Assembly: GCA_001828855.1 (NCBI GenBank)
Contig: MHZT01000036.1
Span: 62,001 to 126,000 of the forward strand
Reading direction: 5' to 3'
Length of the DNA stretch: 64,000 bases
Source of the DNA: Rhodobacterales bacterium RIFCSPHIGHO2_02_FULL_62_130
Lineage (GTDB): Bacteria > Pseudomonadota > Alphaproteobacteria > Rhodobacterales > Rhodobacteraceae
Shown piece by piece: positions 57,969-64,000 of this stretch; within the stretch, counting starts at the first letter, position 1; every line of letters starts with the position of its first letter. The translations under genes were made by a program, and so were the position numbers. The notes beneath the pieces are model-generated. The model was given only the letters and a program-made list of their open reading frames with translations, did not search any database and had not been told where the DNA came from.

Positions 57969-58418
57969 ATGAGTGCGGAACTGACCCATACTGTTTCGAT
58001 TGCCTGTAGCATCGCCGCGCTGGCGCTGATTGCGATCCGCGATCTTGATCAGAGGCAGATCAAGAACCTGCATCTGCTGACGCTTCTGGTGCTGGCAATG
58101 GGCGTGTCATTGACCCGCGACGGCTTTGGCACAAGCGGGCTGGTTTCGGGTTTGGCAGCAGGGGGTGTCTTGTTCGTGCTGGGTCTTTGGTTCTGGCATC
58201 GGGGTTTCATCGGGGGCGGAGACGCAAAGCTGTTTCTTCCGGTCGGTGTTTTCGTCGGATGGTCCGGCCTGACGGGCTTTGCCCTGTTGTTGCTTCCGGC
58301 CTCGTTGGTGGTGCTGGGGGTTTTGCGGCTTGTGAGGGGGACGCCCGTCACCGCGGTGCCTTACGCATTGCCTGTCGCCATCGCGGCAACCGGAGCGGTG
58401 TTGCTGTCACAGTATTAG
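57969..58418 (+). CDS. cpaA: Prepilin peptidase CpaA/TadV
   Basis: 149 residues with about four membrane helices. The aspartic peptidase residues are in 'AIRDLDQRQIKN' near the N-terminus and in 'GGGDAKLFLPV' (the GxGD motif). It cleaves and matures Flp prepilins in the inner membrane. It is one of three plus-strand genes of the locus. Confidence 0.9.
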   Translation: MSAELTHTVSIACSIAALALIAIRDLDQRQIKNLHLLTLLVLAMGVSLTRDGFGTSGLVSGLAAGGVLFVLGLWFWHRGFIGGGDAKLFLPVGVFVGWSGLTGFALLLLPASLVVLGVLRLVRGTPVTAVPYALPVAIAATGAVLLSQY

Positions 58419-58427
58419 GGGGAATTG

Positions 58428-59975
58428 ATGCAGCGCTGCCGTCAGCTTTTGCGGTTCCTCCGCGCCGAGCATGGCTATGCGATGGTGATCATCCTGATGC
58501 TGATGCCGGTGTTCATATGGGTATGCCTGTTGGTGATCGACATTGCGCGGGGCAATTCCGCGCAATCCGACATGGCGGCGGCGGCAGATGCCTTGGCCTT
58601 GGCCGGAGCGCGCGAGCTTGACGGCCAGACCGATGCGATTGCGCGCGCCCAAGCCGCTATGGCAAGCCTGTCCAATACGGTGAATTTTCTGGGGCTTGAT
58701 GCCTCTGGCGCGCATGTCACGCTGCATTACGCCAGTGATGGCGGCGATTTTCTGGTCCGGTTTCTGACCGATATACCCACCAGCGATGACCTGCCGATCA
58801 ACGACGCCTATCTTGCGGGCCATGTCACGGCGGTGCCGCAACTGGCGCGTTATGCCTATGTCACGGTTTTGCCGCGCAGCCTGAGAACATTTTTCCCGAA
58901 TCCGGCACAAGATGCACGTCAGGATATTCCGGTGATCGCGCGTGCCGTGGCGGGCAGCAGCGCCGAGACCTGTGACATCGCGCCCTTGTTCATCTGCAAC
59001 CCCTTGGAGGCGACCGGGCAGGATCTTGCGGCGGTTTACGGGGTGGGCGGGCTGCATGGGCGGATATTGCGGATGGTTCCGGTGACGAATGGCAACTCCA
59101 GACCCGGAAACTTCGGGTTCATGACGTCACTGACAACACCCGACATGTCGAACCAAAGCACCAAGGCTATGGCAGAGCTTTTTGCGGGCAAGGAAAATCC
59201 CACCTGCTATGACATGCGGTCGGTGACAACGCTTAGTGGCGGCCATGATATCAGCGACGGGCTTAACACCCGCTTCGATCTTTATGCCAACCGGTTCAAC
59301 ATTGATTTCCAGCTTTATCCGCCCGCGTTCAATGTCCGCAAAGGCTATATCCCGAAGGACGCCAACAACCCGAATTACTGCATTATGGTCGCGGCGAATC
59401 CGGTCAATGGCTATGCCTTGGGCTTTCCAGACAATGCCAGCATGACGCGCCCGACATCGGGAGCGACGGGTTCGCGGCTTGGGTCGGGGTCTTGGGATAT
59501 TACGCGCTATTGGCTGGTAAATTTCGGCGGCGCGCTGACGGCGGCGCAAAAGGCGGGGATGAGTTCGTTTCCCGTGGTCGATCCGGTGACGGGCCATATC
59601 TTGCCGTCGCGCTATGATGTCTATCGCTATGAAATCGAGAACGGGCTTGTGTCCACATGGTCACGCGGCGGTCCGGGGTCATCCGGCAGGAACCGCGAAA
59701 GCGGCGCGCCGCTTTGTGCCATGTCAAAAAATCCGCTGCCGCAGATTTCGGACACGCCGGACAAGCGGGTGATCTTGGCCGCCGTGATCGATTGTCTTGC
59801 CAATCCGGGTGGCACAGGAAACACCGCGCGTCCGGTGCGGAATTTCGCGTCGGTCTTTCTGGTTAACCCGCTTGACATAAAAGATATGGGCGCGGCGAAA
59901 CTGGACATCGAAATCATCGACCTGAACGGCGGCACAAGCGGCACGCTGCGCCGCGAGGCGGTGCTGGTGCGTTAG
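58428..59975 (+). CDS. TadG-like pilus assembly protein
   Basis: 515 residues from ATG 58428 (GGGGGA upstream; TTG 58425 is an alternative). The N-terminus 'HGYAMVIILMLMPVFIWVCL' is the TadE/TadG-type membrane anchor, followed by 'AAAADALALAGARELDGQTD' as in TadG. The remainder is a large periplasmic region with several cysteines and no clear von Willebrand fold. It would act as a pseudopilin-like assembly factor. Its stop overlaps the convergent tadC stop by four bases. Confidence 0.82.
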   Translation: MQRCRQLLRFLRAEHGYAMVIILMLMPVFIWVCLLVIDIARGNSAQSDMAAAADALALAGARELDGQTDAIARAQAAMASLSNTVNFLGLDASGAHVTLHYASDGGDFLVRFLTDIPTSDDLPINDAYLAGHVTAVPQLARYAYVTVLPRSLRTFFPNPAQDARQDIPVIARAVAGSSAETCDIAPLFICNPLEATGQDLAAVYGVGGLHGRILRMVPVTNGNSRPGNFGFMTSLTTPDMSNQSTKAMAELFAGKENPTCYDMRSVTTLSGGHDISDGLNTRFDLYANRFNIDFQLYPPAFNVRKGYIPKDANNPNYCIMVAANPVNGYALGFPDNASMTRPTSGATGSRLGSGSWDITRYWLVNFGGALTAAQKAGMSSFPVVDPVTGHILPSRYDVYRYEIENGLVSTWSRGGPGSSGRNRESGAPLCAMSKNPLPQISDTPDKRVILAAVIDCLANPGGTGNTARPVRNFASVFLVNPLDIKDMGAAKLDIEIIDLNGGTSGTLRREAVLVR

Positions 59976-60907
59976 GGCGCGCCCCCCGGTGTCAGGTTGA
60001 CGAACATTCCCATGATGCGGATCATCACCGGCACAAGGACAATGATCAGATTGACCGGAAACAGAAATCCCGCCAAGGGCAGCAGCATCTTGATCGGCAG
60101 CTCGTTCGCCTTTTCCTCGGCGCGGATCATCCGCATCTGGCGCATCTGGCGGCTATAGGCGCGCAAGGATGCGATGATGCTGGAGCCAAGCTCTTGGGAT
60201 TGGCGAAACAGGGTTGCCAGTTCCTTGGCCTCGTCGATGTTGGTGCGGGCGGCAAAGTTTTGCAGGGCAGCATGGATGGGGCGTCCGGCCCGCACCTCCA
60301 GATTGATGATCGACAGATATTGGCCAAAGACCGAGTTGTTCTTGTTGAATTCGGCGGCGACCCGCTCGATCGCGGCCTCAAGCGACAGGCCGGTATCGAC
60401 GCAGACGATCAGCAGATCAAGAAAGTCGGGGAAAAGATGTTTGAACTGGCGCTGGTTGCTGGCAACAAGATGGTCCAGCACAGCCCCCGCCACAACATAG
60501 GCGACGCCCGCGCCCGCCAGTCCCAAGCCAAGCACCGGCACCAAGGTCGGGATCGACATAAGGGCATAGCCGGCCAGCGCCGCCACCGAAAACGCCAGCG
60601 CAACACCGGCGAGGCGCAACCGCCGAAAGGTCGTGACCGCCTCGGCCCCCGGAAATCCCGCGCGCAGCAAACGGGTGTCCAGTGCGCGGGGCTGGTTGTT
60701 TTCGCTGAGGGCATCGAAGTTGCTGGCAACGCGGTCAGCAGCAGCCACAGCTTCGGTCCCCGGCATCAGTCCGGTCTCGGCAGCAGTGCGGATATTGCGC
60801 CCGCTTCGACGCTTGTGGTCAAAGGATTGCTGCAGGGCGTGCGCCGTCAGCGCCACCGCCGCAAAGCTGGTGACAAAGATGATCAGCAGCAGCAGCCCGT
60901 CGGTCAT
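59972..60907 (-). CDS. tadC: Tad secretion inner-membrane protein TadC
   Basis: 311 residues of the T2SSF fold. Helices at the N-terminus, centre and C-terminus flank a cytoplasmic domain with 'FPDFLDLLIVCVDTGLSLEA' and 'ELATLFRQSQELGSSIIASL', the TadC pattern. With TadB it forms the platform on which TadA works to assemble Flp pili. It follows tadB by 18 bases. Confidence 0.92.
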   Translation of the reverse strand: MTDGLLLLIIFVTSFAAVALTAHALQQSFDHKRRSGRNIRTAAETGLMPGTEAVAAADRVASNFDALSENNQPRALDTRLLRAGFPGAEAVTTFRRLRLAGVALAFSVAALAGYALMSIPTLVPVLGLGLAGAGVAYVVAGAVLDHLVASNQRQFKHLFPDFLDLLIVCVDTGLSLEAAIERVAAEFNKNNSVFGQYLSIINLEVRAGRPIHAALQNFAARTNIDEAKELATLFRQSQELGSSIIASLRAYSRQMRQMRMIRAEEKANELPIKMLLPLAGFLFPVNLIIVLVPVMIRIMGMFVNLTPGGAP

Positions 60908-60925
60908 GCGCGCAACCTTCCCGCC

Positions 60926-61879
60926 CTAGTAATCAAAGTTCACCAACCGATACAGTATCAGCACCCCCGTCAGCATCAGCCCCCCCAACACCGTCAACAG
61001 GATCGGGCCATAGCCGCTGTCCCAGAGCGGATTGAAATAATCCGGCATCAGGCTTCGCACGATCAGGAACAGCATAAAGGGAAACACGGCCATCAACACC
61101 GCCGTCATCCGGCCTTCGGCTGAAATGGCGCGGATCTTGGCGCGCATGATGCCCCGCTCTCGGATCATTTCTGCAAGGTTCTCCAGCACATCGGACAGGC
61201 TTCCGCCTGTGCGGCTTTGCACTGTCAGCGTTACCGCAAGCAGATTCATCTCGTTGACACCGACCTTCTCGACCATCGCATGAACCGAGTGATCCAGATT
61301 GGCGCCGAATGTCAGCTTTTCGGCAAGGACCAGAAATTCGCTGCCGATGGGTTCAGCCATTTCCTTGCCGACAAGTTGGATCGCGGCGACCAGCGGATGC
61401 CCCGAGTTCACACTGCGGATAATCACCTCGATCGCGCCGGGCATCTGCGCCAGAAACCGCGCGATACGCTGCGCGCGCAGACGGATCAGCACGCCCATTG
61501 TCGCGGCAAGCGCAAGGATCAGTGCGACAAGGAGTTGCGCCAGCAGCCCCGACATCAGCCAGAAGGCAAGCAAAAACGAAGGCAGGCCGACCGCAAGGGC
61601 GAAAAGTGCAATCTTGCGCGGGGTCAGTTTCACGCCGGACTGGCGCAGCAGGCGCAACACCACGCGAAACGGAAGCAACTCGGCCAAGCGGGTGGGCCGA
61701 TCTGCGGTGTCGCGGATCAGGTCATTTCCGGCCAAGGCGGTTTGCGGCGCTTCATGCAAGCGCAGCAGGCGCAGGGCAATGTCCTTGCGGGCTGCGCGCA
61801 GGGCGAACACATGCCAAAGGACCGCAAAGGCCAAGGCCATCACTGCCGAAAAAACCGCAAGTTGCACCAGAACAACCAT
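60926..61879 (-). CDS. tadB: Tad secretion inner-membrane protein TadB
   Basis: 317 residues of the T2SSF fold. 'MPGAIEVIIRSVNSGHPLVAAI' and 'LNLLAVTLTVQSRTGGSLSDVL'-like segments are the TadB hallmark, with helices at about 5-25, 95-130, 255-275 and 295-312. It lies between tadA and tadC, four bases after tadA. Confidence 0.93.
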   Translation of the reverse strand: MVVLVQLAVFSAVMALAFAVLWHVFALRAARKDIALRLLRLHEAPQTALAGNDLIRDTADRPTRLAELLPFRVVLRLLRQSGVKLTPRKIALFALAVGLPSFLLAFWLMSGLLAQLLVALILALAATMGVLIRLRAQRIARFLAQMPGAIEVIIRSVNSGHPLVAAIQLVGKEMAEPIGSEFLVLAEKLTFGANLDHSVHAMVEKVGVNEMNLLAVTLTVQSRTGGSLSDVLENLAEMIRERGIMRAKIRAISAEGRMTAVLMAVFPFMLFLIVRSLMPDYFNPLWDSGYGPILLTVLGGLMLTGVLILYRLVNFDY

Positions 61880-61882
61880 CGT

Positions 61883-63286
61883 CTAGCCCTTTTGTGCCGC
61901 GTCAACAGGTGGCTCGAACAGGCGCGGATCAAGTTTGACGCCGATCATGTTGATCTGCGACACGAATTGCGGCCGCGCACCCGTGGCCTGATAGGAGCCG
62001 ATCAGATTTCCATCTAGATCAACATGATCCGCGTGGAAAACCATGATGTCGCGCAGGACGATTTCACCGTCCTGCAACCCTGCAAGCTCGGAGATTGCTG
62101 TCACGCGACGCACGCCATCCCGCATCCGTGCGGTCTGAACAACCAGATGGATCGCCGAGGCAATCTGCGCGCGGATCGAGGCCAGTGTCATCGGCATCCC
62201 TGCCATGCCCACCATCTGTTCCAGCCGCGAGATGGCGTCTTGCGGGCTGTTGGCGTGGATCGTGGTCATCGACCCGTCATGTCCGGTGTTCATGGCCTGC
62301 AGCATGTCAAAGGCCTCGGCACCACGGACTTCGCCGACGATGATCCGGTCGGGCCGCATCCTGAGGGCGTTGCGGACCAGATCGCGCTGCGTCACCTCGT
62401 TGCGGCCCTCCAGCGATGCCGGACGGGTTTCCAGCCGCACGATATGGGGTTGCTGCAACTGCAATTCCGCCGCGTCCTCGATGGTCACAAGCCGTTCGTC
62501 GGGTGGAATACAGGCAGATAGCGCGTTCAGAAGCGTGGTTTTGCCTGAACCGGTGCCACCCGAAATCACCACAGAAACCTTGCCTTCGACGGCGGCGGAC
62601 AAAAGCTGCGCCATGCCCCCGCTCATGGCGGCATTGGCGATCAGGGCCTCTATGCTGAAGGGGCGTTTTGCGAATTTGCGGATCGACATTTGCGGCCCGT
62701 CAACCGCGACGGGGCGAATGGCGACGTTGACCCGCGACCCGTCCGGCAAACGCGCATCGACCAAGGGCGAGGCTTCGTCAACTCTGCGCCCGACGCGGCC
62801 AACGATTTTGTTGATGATGCGTAAGAGGTGTTCCTCATCGCCGAACTGCACGCCGGTTCGCTGCAGTTTGCCCTTGCGTTCAATATAGACGGTCGAGGGG
62901 CCGACCACCAGAATATCGGTAATCGTCTCGTCCTTCAGCAGCGCCTCAAGCGGGCCAAGGCCCAGCATTTCATCGGTAACATCCGCGATCAGGCTTTCCA
63001 GCTCGGCTGCGTTCAGCACGAACTGGTTCTGGCGGACATAGGCGCGCACAAAGGGCAGCAGCTTTTTCTGCAGGTCGTCCTTGCTGATGCTGTCCAGCAG
63101 GGCAAGGTTGATCTTGTCCAGCAAGTAGTGGTGCAGCCTGACACGCTGGGCCACAGGATCGACCTGTGACTGGCCCATGCCCCGCAGCGGCGCGATCGGG
63201 GGATTGTCTGCAAAGGCGGCTTTGCCGGCATCGCTTTGTGGCGCGTCGGTTGTGCCGTCCGGGGAATGAAAGAAACGTCCGGTCAT
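61883..63286 (-). CDS. tadA: Pilus assembly ATPase TadA/CpaF
   Basis: 467 residues. TadA is the hexameric ATPase that drives Flp pilus extension. Walker A 'SGGTGSGKTTLLNAL' is at about 240-254. The aspartate and histidine boxes are 'LVTIEDAAELQLQQPHIVRL' and 'GHDGSMTTIHANSPQDAI'. The N-terminal region 'EMLGLGPLEALLKDETITDI' is also typical. The start at 63286 is followed by a 30-residue disordered leader. Confidence 0.95.
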   Translation of the reverse strand: MTGRFFHSPDGTTDAPQSDAGKAAFADNPPIAPLRGMGQSQVDPVAQRVRLHHYLLDKINLALLDSISKDDLQKKLLPFVRAYVRQNQFVLNAAELESLIADVTDEMLGLGPLEALLKDETITDILVVGPSTVYIERKGKLQRTGVQFGDEEHLLRIINKIVGRVGRRVDEASPLVDARLPDGSRVNVAIRPVAVDGPQMSIRKFAKRPFSIEALIANAAMSGGMAQLLSAAVEGKVSVVISGGTGSGKTTLLNALSACIPPDERLVTIEDAAELQLQQPHIVRLETRPASLEGRNEVTQRDLVRNALRMRPDRIIVGEVRGAEAFDMLQAMNTGHDGSMTTIHANSPQDAISRLEQMVGMAGMPMTLASIRAQIASAIHLVVQTARMRDGVRRVTAISELAGLQDGEIVLRDIMVFHADHVDLDGNLIGSYQATGARPQFVSQINMIGVKLDPRLFEPPVDAAQKG

Positions 63287-63310
63287 TGGTTTGATCCTTT
63301 CCCGTGTCGG

Positions 63311-64000
63311 TCAGCCATCTTTCGGTCGCAAGACAACGCGGAGATTGTCTTGCCAATAGCGCTGCACCGCATGGACAAACCGCGACGAGGGGCTGACCTC
63401 GGCGGGGAGCAGGCCGCGGTCCATGGCCTCGGTGATGACGGCTGTATCGTTCGGCAAGAAGTCGAATGGCGTGGAACCGAACAGATCCTTCAACGTTGCC
63501 GGATCGATCCGGTGGCCGTTGAAAAGCGAGGTCTGGTCCTTGTTCAGCAGTACCCTGACGGTGCCGGACCTGCGCTTCAGGCCGCTGATTGTCTTGACCA
63601 GATCCAGCGCGTGTTTGATGGCGGGCAGGTTCATTTCGGCAACGATGGTGATGCTGTCTACTGCCGTCAGAACGTCGCGCCGCCATTCGGTTTCGTGATA
63701 GGGAATATCGATGATGGTGTGTTCATGCTGGGCCGAGATATCTTCAAGGAACCGCATCACCAGTTCATAGAAGTTCACATGCGTCACCAGATCGCGGTTT
63801 GCGAAAGAATAGACATAGAAGCCGCGGCTGTGGCGTTGCTGGATCAGTTTGATCAGTTCGACATCAATGCGCCGGGGGTCCATGATCACGCTGTCCAGCA
63901 AGAAGCCGTTCGGCATGTTCAGCAGATAGCCGCAAGCCCCCAGCGAAAAATCGAGATCGACCAGCGCAACGCTTTCCTGCGGGTCATCAAGGGTCCGGGC
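63311..64000 (-). CDS. cpaE: Pilus localisation ATPase CpaE/TadZ (partial, 5' end outside)
   Basis: The frame is open to the window edge (230 codons seen). It is the C-terminal part of a ParA/MinD-like ATPase: 'VALVDLDFSLGACGYLL' (the Walker B-like step), 'TIIDIPYHETEWRRDVLTAV' and 'SGTVRVLLNKDQTSLFNG'. CpaE positions the Tad machine at the pole. The receiver-like N-terminus and Walker A are not in view. The gap to tadA is 24 bases. Confidence 0.88.
   Translation of the reverse strand, partial: ARTLDDPQESVALVDLDFSLGACGYLLNMPNGFLLDSVIMDPRRIDVELIKLIQQRHSRGFYVYSFANRDLVTHVNFYELVMRFLEDISAQHEHTIIDIPYHETEWRRDVLTAVDSITIVAEMNLPAIKHALDLVKTISGLKRRSGTVRVLLNKDQTSLFNGHRIDPATLKDLFGSTPFDFLPNDTAVITEAMDRGLLPAEVSPSSRFVHAVQRYWQDNLRVVLRPKDG

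Overview
The window is 64 kb of high-GC DNA (low to mid 60s % by eye) from an alphaproteobacterium, almost certainly of the Rhodobacteraceae. The best marker is the regB // senC-regA-hvrA redox regulatory locus followed by ahcY, with addAB, tsaE and hslVU nearby in the usual family arrangement. RegA carries its phospho-acceptor at Asp63 and RegB keeps both the H-box and the redox cysteine, so the locus looks functional.

Layout. 1-1.3 kb: C-terminal part of a class A penicillin-binding protein. 1.3-2.7 kb: mlaA-mlaC, outer-membrane lipid asymmetry. 2.8-5.8 kb: type I secretion ABC transporter plus membrane-fusion protein, with no substrate gene or TolC in view. 6-7.8 kb: hslVU protease. 8-9.2 kb: an unrecognised gene and thioredoxin. 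9.2-19.3 kb: a tightly overlapping minus-strand run addB-addA, murU-amgK (cell-wall sugar recycling), tsaE and a PAS sensor. 19.4-22.5 kb: reg locus. 22.6-29.3 kb: housekeeping genes (HD hydrolase, ahcY, DUF2853, DUF1761, EVE, YciI, gpsA, tsaD, hemD). 29.4-32.1 kb: mitofilin-like protein, hemY, tRNA-Thr(CGT).

32.2-44.9 kb is the main accessory block: a self-contained aromatic catabolic unit. It has a TfdB-type phenol hydroxylase, maleylacetate reductase, LysR regulator, tautomerase, intradiol (hydroxyquinol-type) dioxygenase, a complete five-gene branched-chain-type ABC importer, an MhpA-type FAD hydroxylase and a TetR regulator. The logic is uptake, ring hydroxylation, ring cleavage of hydroxyquinol to maleylacetate, and reduction to 3-oxoadipate. 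A near-identical 20-base operator-like box occurs at both ends of the block, and a perfect FNR-type box with a TetR-like palindrome lies upstream of the MhpA-type gene.

44.9-50.5 kb holds an M23 peptidase, a lipoprotein, two unrecognised genes, a 2,4-dienoyl-CoA-reductase-type flavoenzyme and a PaaI thioesterase. At 50.6-52.2 kb a gene resembling a cobalamin-dependent mutase is broken by about 0.74 kb of distinctly lower-GC DNA that carries a small zinc-ribbon gene. 52.4-57.3 kb encodes a large MASE/PAS/GAF/HD-GYP protein and a PAS/GAF protein with a degenerate GGDEF domain. 57.5-64 kb is the first part of a Tad/Flp pilus locus (TadD-like, prepilin peptidase, TadG-like; convergent tadC, tadB, tadA, cpaE).

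Observations beyond the gene list: a 13-14 base motif repeated four times inside gpsA, tsaD and hemD using rare codons; three perfect TTAA-N7-TTAAC (CtrA-type) sites, all intergenic; a structured RNA candidate at 25.26-25.36 kb with mutually exclusive stems; and a hairpin that would sequester the livG ribosome-binding site.
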